From an uncultured Alphaproteobacteria bacterium (GTDB taxonomy: Bacteria; Pseudomonadota; Alphaproteobacteria; RF32; CAG-239), in contig CALXWE010000001.1 in the NCBI GenBank assembly GCA_944392295.1, positions 131,239-195,238 on the forward strand: a stretch of DNA of 64,000 bases, given 5' to 3'. Positions 9,347 through 18,872 of this stretch are shown piece after piece. Positions within the stretch are counted from its first letter, which is position 1. Each line of letters begins with the position of its first letter. The position numbers and the translations under genes were made by a program. Under the pieces are notes generated by a model, which did no database searches, had not been told where the DNA came from, and saw only the letters and a list, made by a program, of their open reading frames with translations.

Positions 9347-9721
9347 ATGGGAAAATTACTCAAAATTTTACTTTATCTTTTAATAATTATCGTCATTTAC
9401 ATATTGGGTGTAGGTTTTTACAAGGGTACCATCAATAGTGACACAACCTTAGGACAGGCCGCCACCGATGTTAGAAACGGCACGCAACAGATGATGCAAG
9501 ACGGCTATGATGCTACCAAAGAGAGCATAGAAAAAGGTTATACCAAAGCCGAAAAAGCCTTAAGCGGCAATAGTAAAGAGCAACCTCAAATGTCGGCTAA
9601 TCAGCCGCAAGCTTCGGAAGGTATGAACGCTGATAATATGCCTGCAAGTAATGCAGCTATGAATAATAGCGGTATGGATAACGAAATGAATAATGAAGAA
9701 GGCGGTTTTAAGCCTGAATAA
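9347..9721 (+). CDS. Small single-pass membrane protein of unknown function
   Basis: This 124-residue protein has one N-terminal membrane helix (about residues 5-23). It continues with a short charged, probably helical stretch (30-75: repeated QQMMQDGYDATKESIEKGYTKAEKA) and a low-complexity tail rich in M, N, Q and E. An AAAGGAG Shine-Dalgarno places the start at this ATG rather than at an in-frame ATG inside mutL. I do not recognise a family. It is the last gene before a strong terminator. Confidence 0.75.
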   Translation: MGKLLKILLYLLIIIVIYILGVGFYKGTINSDTTLGQAATDVRNGTQQMMQDGYDATKESIEKGYTKAEKALSGNSKEQPQMSANQPQASEGMNADNMPASNAAMNNSGMDNEMNNEEGGFKPE

Positions 9722-9742
9722 CGTTAAAATAGATAAAAACTC

Positions 9743-9778
9743 AAAAAAGCCTTTCCGAAAGAGGGAAGGCTTTTTTGT
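9743..9778 (+). terminator. Rho-independent terminator after the lspA-to-mutL block
   Basis: AAAAAGCCTTTCC and GGGAAGGCTTTTTT form a strong hairpin with one G-T pair, followed by T6. Confidence 0.88.
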
Positions 9779-9874
9779 TAACTTTTAAGAACAAAAATCA
9801 ATTTTAAGGCACTTTTTTTGCCCATAGAGAAGAAAACGGTATTTTAAGTTGGGCATAAAATTTAAAAAAAACTT

Positions 9875-9901
9875 TTGCATGAAAGCTATTTTTGCTATGT
9901 T
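9875..9901 (+). promoter_or_regulatory. Candidate gyrA promoter
   Basis: TTGCAT (9875-9880) and TATGTT (9896-9901) lie about 40 bases before the gyrA start, with a spacing of 15 bases, slightly short. Upstream, TGCCCA and TGGGCA near 9819 and 9849 form an inverted repeat of unknown use. Confidence 0.4.
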
Positions 9902-9940
9902 TTAGAAAGTTTGAGGAGTAATTAACTTAAGGAAAATATT

Positions 9941-12754
9941 ATGGAAGAAAATGAAATCAGCGGCACTCCGGTAAGTGCTGAAAACATTACGCCGACCATG
10001 ATAACTGAGGAAATGCGTCGTTCGTATTTGGATTATGCCATGAGCGTAATCGTATCGCGTGCGTTGCCGGATGTCAGAGACGGTTTAAAGCCGGTGCACC
10101 GCCGTATTATCTACGCCATGTATGAAAATGGCTATGATTGCACTAAACCTTATCGTAAATCGGCTCGTATCGTCGGTGAAGTTTTGGGTAAATATCACCC
10201 ACACGGCGACAGCTCGGTTTATGAGGCAATGGTGCGTATGGCTCAACCGTTTTCCATGCGTTTGCCCTTAGTAGACGGACAAGGAAACTTCGGCTCCATG
10301 GATGGCGACGGTGCTGCTGCCATGCGTTATACCGAAGCCAGACTTGCCAAAGTTGCCCACAAGCTGATTGAAGATATTGAATACGATACGGTTGACTTTA
10401 TGCCCAACTATGATGAGAGTGTTCAAGAACCGACGGTTTTGCCGGCTCGTTTCCCGAACTTGCTGGTCAACGGTTCCAACGGTATTGCCGTAGGTATGGC
10501 AACTAACATGCCTCCGCATAACTTAGGCGAGGTTATAGATGCTTGCTGTGCTTATATAGATAATCCGAACATTTCTTCCGAAGACTTAATCAACATCGTT
10601 CCCGGACCGGATTTTCCGACCGGAGGCTTAATTTTAGGCCAGGGCGGAGCTAAATCGGCTTATTTAACCGGACGCGGTTCGGTTATGATGCGTGCCAAAT
10701 GCACAATTGAGGAAATTCGTAAAGATAAAGAAGCTATTATCGTTCACGAAATTCCGTATCAAGTTAATAAAGCCGCTTTGGTTACGCGTATTGCCGAATT
10801 GGTAAAAGAAAAGAAGGTTGACGGCATTTCCGATATTCGTGATGAATCCGACCGTCAGGGTGTTCGCGTCGTTATTGAAATTAAAAAAGATTTTCAGGCC
10901 GATGTGGTGTTAAATCAGCTCTATAAATATACTCCTTTACAGACCAGTTTCGGTATGAATATGCTGGCCATTAACCATGGTCGTCCGATGATGATGACCT
11001 TAAAGGACATCATCGCTGCCTTTGTGGAGTTCAGAGAAGAGGTTATTCGCCGTCGTACCATTTATAAACTCAACAAGGCTCGTGATCGTGCCCATGTTTT
11101 GGTAGGTCTTGCCATTGCGGTTGAAAACTTGGATCCTGTAATTGAACTTATCCGCACCGCACCCAGCCCGCAAGAGGCTAAAGAAGCCTTATTGGCAAAA
11201 GCTTGGCCGGCAGGAGATGTTGAGGTTTTGGTAAAACTGATAGATGAGCCGGACCGCAAGGTTGAAAACGGAGTTTATCGTTTATCAGAAGACCAGGCTA
11301 AAGCCATTTTGGACTTAAAATTACAAAGATTGACAGGCTTAGAAAGAGAAAAAATCCATGAAGAATTGATGGGTTTGGGTGAAGATATTAAAGAATATCT
11401 TTCCATTTTGGCCAGCCGTGAAAAATTATACGGTATTATGCGTGATGAATTGGTTGAAGTTAAAGACGAGTACGCAACTCCGCGTTTAACCAAAATTGAA
11501 GATATTGAATACGATACCGATATTGAATCTTTAATTCAAAGAGAAGAAATGGTAGTAACGGTAACCGAAGCCGGATATATCAAGAGAGTTCCGTTAAATG
11601 CTTATAAAGCACAAAAACGCGGCGGTAAAGGCAAAGCCGGTATGACCACCAAAGAGGAAGATTTTGTTACCCGTCTGTTTGTGGCCTCAACCCACACACC
11701 GGTATTGTTCTTCTCCTCTAAAGGCTTGGTATATAAAATGAAGGTTTATAAATTGCCTTTAGGTTCACCGACCTCTAAAGGTAAGCCGTTTATCAACTTA
11801 TTGCCGTTAGATGAAGGCGAAAATATTACTACCATCATGAAACTGCCGGAAAACGAGGCCGATTGTCAGAATATGTCCATTATGTTTGCCACGGCTCAAG
11901 GTAATGTTCGCCGTAACTCGTTAATGGATTTTGTAAATGTTCAAGCCAATGGTAAAATTGCCATGAAACTTGATGAAGGCGATAAACTGGTTAACGTTTT
12001 CCAATGCAACGAAGACAACGATGTTATGTTGGCAGCCAAGAGCGGTAAATGCATTCGCTTCCCGGTAACCGATGTTCGTGTATTTGTGGGTCGTAATTCA
12101 ACCGGTGTTCGCGGCATTAAATTGGCAGACGGCGATGAAGTAATTTCTATGTCCATGTTAAAGCACATAGATGCCAACGCTGAACAAAGAGATGAATATT
12201 TGAAAGTATCATCGGCCATTAAACGTATGGAAGCCGAAGCCGGAGAGGGTGCAAGCATCACTCCTGAGCAGACCGGATTATTATCGCTCTTAACAGTTGA
12301 CGAGTTTAATAAGATGAAGGAACGTGAGGAGTTTATTTTAACCGTAACTTCCACCGGCTACGGTAAGCGTACATCTTCTTACGAGTACAGAGTAACCGGA
12401 CGCGGCGGACAAGGTATTGCCAATATGGAAATGTCGGCCCGCAACAAAGAAGTTGTATGCTCTTTCCCGATAGAAGACAATCATCAGTTAATGATGGTAA
12501 CCGACGGCGGTAAGTTAATTCGTATGCCGGTAGAGGACATTCGCATTGCCGGTAGAAAGACCCAAGGCGTAATTTTGTTCCGCACCGCCGATGACGAACG
12601 CGTTGTTTCGGTAACAAGGTTAACCGCCGATGACGGAGATGACGAGGAGTTGGAGGAAGAAACCGGTTCCGAGGTATTAGGCGAGAGTGTTGCCGATGTT
12701 GATGAAGCAGCCGACAGCACTGTAAGTGAGCCGGAAGTAACCACGGAAGAATAG
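9941..12754 (+). CDS. gyrA: DNA gyrase subunit A
   Basis: GyrA is the DNA-cleaving subunit of gyrase, which introduces negative supercoils. The 937-residue protein has the breakage-reunion domain with catalytic tyrosine Y130 ([10 protein letters not shown]). The quinolone-determining region [12 protein letters not shown] has serine at the E. coli Ser83 position (S91) and glutamate at the Asp87 position (E95), so no classic resistance change is seen. The GyrA box QKRGGKG (from residue 558), which separates gyrase from topoisomerase IV, opens the beta-pinwheel C-terminal domain. The last 40 residues are strongly acidic, as in many GyrA tails. Single gene with its own terminator. Confidence 0.97.
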   Translation: MEENEISGTPVSAENITPTMITEEMRRSYLDYAMSVIVSRALPDVRDGLKPVHRRIIYAMYENGYDCTKPYRKSARIVGEVLGKYHPHGDSSVYEAMVRMAQPFSMRLPLVDGQGNFGSMDGDGAAAMRYTEARLAKVAHKLIEDIEYDTVDFMPNYDESVQEPTVLPARFPNLLVNGSNGIAVGMATNMPPHNLGEVIDACCAYIDNPNISSEDLINIVPGPDFPTGGLILGQGGAKSAYLTGRGSVMMRAKCTIEEIRKDKEAIIVHEIPYQVNKAALVTRIAELVKEKKVDGISDIRDESDRQGVRVVIEIKKDFQADVVLNQLYKYTPLQTSFGMNMLAINHGRPMMMTLKDIIAAFVEFREEVIRRRTIYKLNKARDRAHVLVGLAIAVENLDPVIELIRTAPSPQEAKEALLAKAWPAGDVEVLVKLIDEPDRKVENGVYRLSEDQAKAILDLKLQRLTGLEREKIHEELMGLGEDIKEYLSILASREKLYGIMRDELVEVKDEYATPRLTKIEDIEYDTDIESLIQREEMVVTVTEAGYIKRVPLNAYKAQKRGGKGKAGMTTKEEDFVTRLFVASTHTPVLFFSSKGLVYKMKVYKLPLGSPTSKGKPFINLLPLDEGENITTIMKLPENEADCQNMSIMFATAQGNVRRNSLMDFVNVQANGKIAMKLDEGDKLVNVFQCNEDNDVMLAAKSGKCIRFPVTDVRVFVGRNSTGVRGIKLADGDEVISMSMLKHIDANAEQRDEYLKVSSAIKRMEAEAGEGASITPEQTGLLSLLTVDEFNKMKEREEFILTVTSTGYGKRTSSYEYRVTGRGGQGIANMEMSARNKEVVCSFPIEDNHQLMMVTDGGKLIRMPVEDIRIAGRKTQGVILFRTADDERVVSVTRLTADDGDDEELEEETGSEVLGESVADVDEAADSTVSEPEVTTEE

Positions 12755-12771
12755 CTCAAGTAAGGGCAAAT

Positions 12772-12806
12772 AAAAAAGGCTGTTGCACAGTGCAGCAGCC
12801 TTTTTT
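12772..12806 (+). terminator. Rho-independent terminator of gyrA
   Basis: A long hairpin (AAAAAAGGCTGTTGCA / TGCAGCAGCCTTTTTT, one wobble pair) ends in T6. The A tract on the other side lets it also act on the convergent minus-strand gene. Confidence 0.9.
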
Positions 12807-12820
12807 GTTGAAGAAGGGGA

Positions 12821-13312
12821 CTAGATGCCCCAGTCAGCCTCAACCTCGCGGTTGGGGTTGTTTTTATACAACCACAATGCCAACTTATAGGCATTAGATT
12901 CAAACATATATGGTACTTTGCCCCGGTTGTTTTTGCAGAACTTGCCGATTGCGGCAAGGAATTCTGCGAGCTCAAGCTTGTTTTTGCACACTGGTGCAAA
13001 AAAGCTCAATACTTCGCCGGAAGTGGCAATAACCACATCCTCGTCAGGGAAAATATTACCGAGGCAGATTTTTTCTACCTCTTCACCATCATGCCGTAGA
13101 GAAACTTTTAGATGATTCCCTCTACGCAGGCTCGTAGATTGGAACATCAAGTTCTCACCGCTAGAAGCGACCAGACAGTTCTCTTCCTGCCCGCCTTCAC
13201 CCCAAGAAAATCCCGGCACGTTAGCTTCATCTCCCCAGCCGGAAAAATCGTTCACGAAGACCATCTTTCCATTCAGCATATACTCCAACAATTTTTTCAT
13301 ATTTTTTCTCAT
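12821..13312 (-). CDS. Hypothetical protein, no recognisable family
   Basis: The 163-residue product is soluble, without signal peptide or membrane helix. The first half is beta-rich with several glycines and tryptophans. The second half contains a helical segment (KNKLELAEFLAAIGKFCKNN) and ends in an acidic, tryptophan-containing tail. A second start is possible at the fifth codon (13300); only a weak AAGG precedes the first. Base composition looks richer in G and C than the neighbours, and it lies alone between the gyrA terminator and a non-coding stretch with a repeated motif. This suggests a recently acquired or independently regulated gene. I cannot name a function. Confidence 0.6.
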   Translation of the reverse strand: MRKNMKKLLEYMLNGKMVFVNDFSGWGDEANVPGFSWGEGGQEENCLVASSGENLMFQSTSLRRGNHLKVSLRHDGEEVEKICLGNIFPDEDVVIATSGEVLSFFAPVCKNKLELAEFLAAIGKFCKNNRGKVPYMFESNAYKLALWLYKNNPNREVEADWGI

Positions 13313-13316
13313 TGCC

Positions 13317-13490
13317 TTACATACTTTCGTACCTCAACAATGAGTCTTTATAAATCTTACCTATCCCTGGGTATGTTTTTTAATTAAATCTTTATGTTAC
13401 TTCTGGTCCCAATGTCGCTGCGACAATATCAAGGGCGGTGCTTGCCGGCACTCTTTCCATAAATTTTTAATCCGTTTACATACTTACGTA
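13317..13490. repeat. Pair of direct repeats, TTACATACTTnCGTA
   Basis: TTACATACTTTCGTA (13317-13331) recurs as TTACATACTTACGTA (13476-13490), 14 of 15 bases identical. The first copy touches the ribosome-binding region of the minus-strand gene. The copies could be operator sites or the ends of a small insertion. The rest of the 320-base gap holds short hairpins (TGTCG/CGACA near 13422, GTGC/GCAC near 13438) and an AT-rich stretch, with no convincing gene. Confidence 0.5.
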
Positions 13491-13634
13491 TAGATAATAA
13501 TAATAAACAAAATACAAATATCAGCTATAATTATATCATAATGGCATTTTTTGTCAATGGTAAAATGATGCATTTGTCTTGTTTTTAAATAAAATATCAG
13601 TATGATACAAAGCATTGAAAACGGAGTTTGATGT

Positions 13635-15224
13635 ATGATACGCGTTAAAAATATAACCATAAGCTTAAATGCCGATGAAAAAGATATAAAAAAAGCCATA
13701 GCCGGTAAATTGCAAATAAGTACCGATAAAATTAAAGATTTCCGGCTGGTAAAAAAATCGCTTGATGCCCGTCATAAAAAAGATATTTGCTATATTATCT
13801 CCGTTGACTGCGAAATAGAAAGCGGCGCAAATTTAATAAAAAACAACGATATAGAAGAATATATTAAACCAACAGATTATGTTCTGCCGAAAGTTTCAAG
13901 TAAACAAAGACCGATAGTTGTGGGCAGCGGTCCGGCGGGTATGATGGCCGGATTGGCTCTTTCTGAGGCCGGATTAAAGCCGATTATTTTGGAAAGAGGT
14001 AAAGAGGTAGAAAAGCGTAAACAAGACGTAGATGTTTTTTGGCAGACCGGCAAGCTTGATATTATTTCCAATGTGCAATTCGGCGAAGGCGGAGCCGGAA
14101 CTTTTTCAGACGGTAAATTGATGACCGGCATTAAAAAAGACCAATATGTAAGAAAAGTGCTGGAAGAATTTGTTTTAGCCGGTGCCCCGGAAGAGATATT
14201 ATATCTGGCAAAGCCCCACATCGGTACCGATAATCTGGTAAAAATGGTTAAAAATATTCGCAAAAAAATTGAAAGTTTGGGCGGAGAATATCGCTTTGAG
14301 AACCGTTTAAATAAGCTGATTGTTAAAGATGAAAAAGTTATAGGTGTTGAAGTTGTTAAATCTGACGGCAGTAAAGATGAAATCGCCTCAGATACGGTAG
14401 TTTTAGCCATAGGTCATTCGGCACGCGATACCTTTGAAATGCTTTATCAGGAAAACATTCCGATAACTCAAAAGCCGTTTTCGGTGGGAGCCAGAATAGA
14501 ACATTTACAAAAAGATATCAATAAGGCCCAATACGGTCAAGAACACATCAAAGGCTTGGGTGCGGCTGATTATAAGTTGGCCGTACATCTTACGGGCGGG
14601 GCTTCGGCTTATACTTTTTGTATGTGCCCCGGAGGAAGTGTGGTAGCCGCTGCCAGCGAAGAGGGAAGAGTTGTAACTAACGGTATGAGTGAATATGCTC
14701 GAGATAAGGAAAATGCCAATGCCGCCTTGCTTGTAGGCGTGGATGAAACCGATTTTCAGTCAAAGCACCCCTTGGCCGGTATGTATTTCCAAAGAAAAAT
14801 AGAAGAGCAGGCTTTCAAACTCGGAGGTTGTGATTATAAGGCTCCGGCTCAGCTTGTCGGCGACTTTTTACAAAATAAAGAAAGTAAAAATTTAGGCGAG
14901 GTTAAGCCAAGCTATACTCCTGGAGTAAATTTAAGCTCAATAAGTGCGGTTTTACCGCCAAAAATTGTGTCAGTTATGCAAAAAGCCATTACGGAAATGG
15001 ATAAAAAGCTTAAAGGTTTTGCCAAATATGATGCCTTGTTAACCGCACCCGAAACCCGAAGTTCTTCCCCGATACGCATTTTACGCGATGAAACCTTCCA
15101 AAGCGAGGTTAAAGGCTTGTATCCGTGCGGAGAGGGAGCAGGATATGCCGGTGGTATTACCTCGGCGGCGGCCGATGGTTTAAAGGTTGCCGAGAGCATA
15201 GTCTTAAAATTGTCCATAAAATAA
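13635..15224 (+). CDS. FAD-dependent dehydrogenase of the COG2509 family
   Basis: The 529-residue flavoprotein has an N-terminal RNA-binding-like alpha/beta domain (about 1-85) typical of COG2509, then a Rossmann FAD-binding motif (VVGSGPAGMMAG, GSGPAG at 97-102) followed by the ERG acid that binds ribose. FGEGGAGTFSDGKL and a C-terminal GEGAGYAGGITSAAADGL segment contact the flavin. The family is widespread but its substrate is not established. Start: ATG with GGAG eight bases upstream. It is probably the first gene of its unit, after a non-coding gap. Confidence 0.85.
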   Translation: MIRVKNITISLNADEKDIKKAIAGKLQISTDKIKDFRLVKKSLDARHKKDICYIISVDCEIESGANLIKNNDIEEYIKPTDYVLPKVSSKQRPIVVGSGPAGMMAGLALSEAGLKPIILERGKEVEKRKQDVDVFWQTGKLDIISNVQFGEGGAGTFSDGKLMTGIKKDQYVRKVLEEFVLAGAPEEILYLAKPHIGTDNLVKMVKNIRKKIESLGGEYRFENRLNKLIVKDEKVIGVEVVKSDGSKDEIASDTVVLAIGHSARDTFEMLYQENIPITQKPFSVGARIEHLQKDINKAQYGQEHIKGLGAADYKLAVHLTGGASAYTFCMCPGGSVVAAASEEGRVVTNGMSEYARDKENANAALLVGVDETDFQSKHPLAGMYFQRKIEEQAFKLGGCDYKAPAQLVGDFLQNKESKNLGEVKPSYTPGVNLSSISAVLPPKIVSVMQKAITEMDKKLKGFAKYDALLTAPETRSSSPIRILRDETFQSEVKGLYPCGEGAGYAGGITSAAADGLKVAESIVLKLSIK

Positions 15225-15283
15225 GATATTAACTTGCGAAAGTACAAACATCGGTTAAAAATAGGATTTAACGGAGGTATAAA

Positions 15284-16618
15284 ATGTCGGTAGATTGGTT
15301 GATAAGCGGAGCATTACTGGTTATAGGCTTAGGTGGCTTGGGAGCTTGGCTCTTAAGCTTAAAAAAATTGCGTCATGCCGATTTGTTGCAAGTTCAAAAC
15401 GAGGTTTTACTGCAAGAAAAAGATAAAAAAATCGCTGAATTAAGCAGCCGCTGCCATACCTTGGAAGAAGATAATTTTAAGCTTGTTGCCGAAAATACCA
15501 AGGCTAAATCGGATATTGAAAATCAGACGAAATTTATGAATGAAAAGTTGGCAGATATTGAAAAAAACAAAGAAGATATGCTCTTAAGGTTCAAAAATCT
15601 TTCCAATGAAATTTTACAAGCTCAAAATCAGCAGTTTACCGAAGAGCAAAAGAACACTTTTTCTTTGCTGTTAAAGCCGTTCCAACAACAAATGGCCGAT
15701 TTTAAGAGCAAGGTTGAAGCCGCTCATGAAGACAGTATCAAAAATAAATCGTCGTTTGATGAGCAACTAAATAAACTGTTTAACTTAAATCAAAATTTGA
15801 GCAAAGATGCCCAAGACCTAAGTTCGGCTCTTAAAGGCAATAAAAAAATACAAGGTAACTGGGGCGAGTTTCAATTAGAGCGGATTTTGGAAATATCGGG
15901 CTTGCAAAAAGGCATTAACTACATTACGCAGGAAACTTTCCGTAACGAAGAAAATCAAATGCTTCGTCCCGATGTTATCATCAAGCTTCCTAACGACAGA
16001 AATGTAATTGTAGATTCCAAAGTGTCGTTAAACGACTATGTCAATTATGTAAATTGTGAAGATGAAACCTTAAAACAAGTGTATCTTAAAAAACACATTC
16101 AATGCATAAGGGGGCATATAGACGAGCTTTCCGGTAAAGATTATCAAAAATTGATAAAAAACAATGCTCTTGATTATGTGGTAATTTTTATTCCGGTAGA
16201 GAGTGCCTACGTTGAGGCGGTAAGAGCCGACAACAATTTATACGATTATGCCTATAAAAAGAACATAGCAATTACGACGCCGTCATCATTATTGCCGATA
16301 TTGCGTACCATAGAAAATTTATGGCAGATAGAAAAGCAAAATAAAAATGTGGCAAGCATTGCCGAGCTCGGAGGTTCCTTATATGATAAAATAGCCGGAT
16401 TTGTTGATGATATGCAAAAAATTGACAAGTCTTTAGACGCAGCTAAGAAAAACTATGATTTAGCTATGAATAAGCTCTCAAATGGTAAGGGCAATGCCTT
16501 GTCTTTGGCCGAAAGGTTAAAAAGCTATGGAGCTAAAGCCTCCAAGGTAATTTCCGTCGAGAGCAGGGATAATTTACAACTTTTAGAAAACAACAATAAA
16601 GAGAATGATAATGAGTAA
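15284..16618 (+). CDS. rmuC: DNA recombination protein RmuC
   Basis: The 444-residue protein has an N-terminal membrane helix (about 5-24), a long coiled coil (about 35-180), and the RmuC core (about 185-390) with the nuclease-like segments GNWGEFQLERILE, RPDVIIKLPNDRNVIVDSKVSL and VVIFIPVESAYVEA. RmuC limits inversion at short inverted repeats in E. coli and is thought to be a membrane-tethered nuclease of the PD-(D/E)XK type; the DSK triad is visible here. Its stop codon overlaps the start region of murG. Confidence 0.93.
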   Translation: MSVDWLISGALLVIGLGGLGAWLLSLKKLRHADLLQVQNEVLLQEKDKKIAELSSRCHTLEEDNFKLVAENTKAKSDIENQTKFMNEKLADIEKNKEDMLLRFKNLSNEILQAQNQQFTEEQKNTFSLLLKPFQQQMADFKSKVEAAHEDSIKNKSSFDEQLNKLFNLNQNLSKDAQDLSSALKGNKKIQGNWGEFQLERILEISGLQKGINYITQETFRNEENQMLRPDVIIKLPNDRNVIVDSKVSLNDYVNYVNCEDETLKQVYLKKHIQCIRGHIDELSGKDYQKLIKNNALDYVVIFIPVESAYVEAVRADNNLYDYAYKKNIAITTPSSLLPILRTIENLWQIEKQNKNVASIAELGGSLYDKIAGFVDDMQKIDKSLDAAKKNYDLAMNKLSNGKGNALSLAERLKSYGAKASKVISVESRDNLQLLENNNKENDNE

Positions 16619-17702
16619 AAAAATAATTTTTACAGGCGGCGGGTCAGCCGGTCATGTAACCTTAAATTTAGCCTTAATTCCTTTATTTTTGGAACAAGGC
16701 TGGGAGGTTGTGTATATCGGATCTTACAATGGCATAGAGAAGGATTTAATTTCTAAATTGCCTGATGTTAAATACTACGGTATAGCCACCGGTAAATTAC
16801 GCCGTTATTTTTCCTGGCAGAATTTTGTAGATATGATAAAGATCCCGTTAGGCATATTACAAGCTACCTGGATAGTATTTAAACAAAAGCCGGATATTAT
16901 TTTTTCCAAAGGCGGTTTTGTATCTTTTCCGGTAGTATTAGCTGGTAAAATTAACGGATGTCCGGTGGTTATGCATGAATCTGATGTAACCCCGGGGCTG
17001 GCTAACAAAATGTCCTTACCGTTTGTTTCCAAGTTTTTTACCACCTTTGCCGATACCGTAAAATATGTCAAAGATAAAAATAAAGTTTTACATATCGGTC
17101 CTGTTTTATCCGACAGATTTAAGGGTGGAAGCAAGGAAAGAGCCTGTGTTTTGTGCGGATTTAATGCCGAAAAACCGATTATTATGGTAATAGGCGGTTC
17201 TTTGGGCGCCAAAAGCCTAAATCAGGCTATAAGAGATAATCTGCCGACTTTATTAAAGGATTATCAGATTATTCACATTTGTGGCAAAGGACAAATGGAA
17301 GAAGGTGCTGATTGTTTAGGATATAAGCAATTTGAATATGTTGATGAAGAGCTCAAAGATTTTATGAAAGCTGCCGATGTTGTAATATCGCGAGCCGGAT
17401 CAAATTCCATTTTTGAGCTGTTAAGCCTGCATAAACCTATGATTTTAGTGCCGCTTCCGACAGGTTCCAGCCGCGGTGAGCAAATGTTAAATGCGCGTTC
17501 TTTTGAAGCTAAGGGTTATTGTGAGATTGTCTCAGATGAAGAGCTTGCAGATGCAGATAAGTTTTTATCAACACTTAAAAAAGTGTATGATAATCATAAC
17601 GAATATACTAAAAATATGCAAAAAAGTAAAATAGTGGCAACCGATAACAAGGAACTTGCCAAAACAATTATGTCATTTTGCAAAAACAATAATAAGAAAT
17701 AA
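16611..17702 (+). CDS. murG: MurG, UDP-GlcNAc:lipid I N-acetylglucosaminyltransferase, Firmicutes-like
   Basis: MurG converts lipid I to lipid II on the inner face of the cytoplasmic membrane. The 363-residue protein has the family's GGGSAGH loop (residues 9-15), HESDVTPGLANK, GGSLGAKSLN, and the donor-binding SRAGSNSIFELL segment. Several stretches (GKLRRYFSWQN, FSKGGFVSFPVV, HESDVTPGLANKM) are the wording of Firmicutes MurG rather than the usual proteobacterial one, which has HEQN. I place the start at the second ATG because AAAGAG is seven bases before it. It lies away from any division/cell-wall cluster, between rmuC and mnmA. Confidence 0.9.
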   Translation: MSKKIIFTGGGSAGHVTLNLALIPLFLEQGWEVVYIGSYNGIEKDLISKLPDVKYYGIATGKLRRYFSWQNFVDMIKIPLGILQATWIVFKQKPDIIFSKGGFVSFPVVLAGKINGCPVVMHESDVTPGLANKMSLPFVSKFFTTFADTVKYVKDKNKVLHIGPVLSDRFKGGSKERACVLCGFNAEKPIIMVIGGSLGAKSLNQAIRDNLPTLLKDYQIIHICGKGQMEEGADCLGYKQFEYVDEELKDFMKAADVVISRAGSNSIFELLSLHKPMILVPLPTGSSRGEQMLNARSFEAKGYCEIVSDEELADADKFLSTLKKVYDNHNEYTKNMQKSKIVATDNKELAKTIMSFCKNNNKK

Positions 17703-17713
17703 GGAAAAATAAA

Positions 17714-18799
17714 ATGAAAGTATTGGTAGGGTTAAGCGGCGGAGTAGATTCGGCAGCGACGGCGTATTTATTAAAAAGAAGCGGTCATGAGGTAATTGGG
17801 GCAACCATGTCTATATGGGACAAAGATACCGATTTTGGCGCCAGTTTAAAGGCAAAAGGGTGTTTCAGCCCGCATCAGGAGCAAGATATAGAAGCAGCCA
17901 GAAAAGTAGCCGAAACATTGGATATTCCGTATTATGTATTTGATTGCAGTGAAGAATATAAAAAGATTGTGCTGGCCGATTTTAAAAAAGAGTATTTGGC
18001 AGGTCGAACCCCCAATCCGTGCGTAGTATGTAATTCTACTATAAAGTTTGATGCTTTGCCGCGTACGGCTAGAGCTCAAGGCTTGGAATTTGATAAGTTT
18101 GCAACAGGTCATTATGCTCGTGTAGTCCAAGATAAAACAAGCGGGCGTTTTCAGCTTTTTAGAGGCATAGAAAAGAAGCGTGATCAGTCGTATTTTTTGT
18201 ATCGCTTAACACAAGAACAATTAAGCGGGGTTTTAATGCCGTTAGGTCAATATGTTAAAAGCGAAGTCAGAGTTTTTGCCCAAAAAGCCGGATTGGAAAT
18301 TTTTGATAAAAAAGACAGTCAGGATTTTTATTCAGGAGATATCAACGATATTTTACACCAAGAAGCCAAACCCGGCAATTTTGTAACCTTAGACGGCAAG
18401 GTTTTAGGTCAGCATGAGGGTATTTGGAATTATACCATAGGTCAGCGAAGAGGTATGGGCATATCAGCCGAGCGTCCGTTATACGTTATAGAAATAAGAC
18501 AAGCCACCAATGAGGTAGTGGTAGGTTTTGACGAAGAGGGTGGATGTAGTGGATTAATAGCCGATAATTTATGTTGGTCTTCCATAGAAGGAGTTGATGA
18601 ACCCTCGGAAGTAACCATAAAAGTTCGTTCGGCGCAAGAACCGTTTAGAGCTCATATTATACCTCTTGAAGGCGGTAAGATGAAAGTAGAGTTTTTATCC
18701 GAACAGAGAGCTATAGCGGCCGGACAGTCGGTAGTCTTCTACGGTGGAGATATGGTTTTGGGAGGAGGTATAATAGCCGAAACTTTTAAAAATTATTAA
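17714..18799 (+). CDS. mnmA: tRNA-specific 2-thiouridylase MnmA, variant active site
   Basis: MnmA thiolates U34 of the tRNAs for Lys, Glu and Gln. The 361-residue protein has the PP-loop SGGVDS (8-13), NPCVVCN with the first catalytic cysteine (C103) plus C106, the GHYAR segment, and the KKRDQSYFLY and YTIGQRRG tRNA-binding parts. The usual second catalytic cysteine of the TGICFIG segment is missing: the corresponding stretch reads KKDSQDFYSG, with tyrosine 206 at that place. The enzyme may work through C103/C106, or with an iron-sulfur cluster as proposed for some relatives. It is 12 bases after murG, probably co-transcribed. Confidence 0.9.
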   Translation: MKVLVGLSGGVDSAATAYLLKRSGHEVIGATMSIWDKDTDFGASLKAKGCFSPHQEQDIEAARKVAETLDIPYYVFDCSEEYKKIVLADFKKEYLAGRTPNPCVVCNSTIKFDALPRTARAQGLEFDKFATGHYARVVQDKTSGRFQLFRGIEKKRDQSYFLYRLTQEQLSGVLMPLGQYVKSEVRVFAQKAGLEIFDKKDSQDFYSGDINDILHQEAKPGNFVTLDGKVLGQHEGIWNYTIGQRRGMGISAERPLYVIEIRQATNEVVVGFDEEGGCSGLIADNLCWSSIEGVDEPSEVTIKVRSAQEPFRAHIIPLEGGKMKVEFLSEQRAIAAGQSVVFYGGDMVLGGGIIAETFKNY

Positions 18800-18816
18800 G
18801 ACAAAAAAATTAATGT

Positions 18817-18844
18817 TTGACAAATAAAAAAAATATGGTGTAGT
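18817..18844 (+). promoter_or_regulatory. Probable promoter of the PH-domain gene
   Basis: A perfect TTGACA (18817-18822) is followed after 16 bases by TGTAGT (18839-18844). The predicted transcript starts about 25 bases before the coding sequence. Confidence 0.6.
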
Positions 18845-18872
18845 TTATAAAAAACAATAACGGAGAACTATA

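Noticed and set aside
10268-12617. Several minus-strand frames inside gyrA and crossing its end
   Set aside because: Antisense shadows of a highly conserved gene; no matching protein features or ribosome-binding sites.
12918-13387. Plus-strand open frames opposite the orphan gene
   Set aside because: They are mirror frames of the minus-strand gene with poor starts. The minus-strand frame is longer and is correctly placed opposite the gyrA terminator.
13400-13470. Possible small RNA in the gap before the COG2509 gene
   Set aside because: Short hairpins are visible, but there is no clear promoter, terminator or known RNA consensus.
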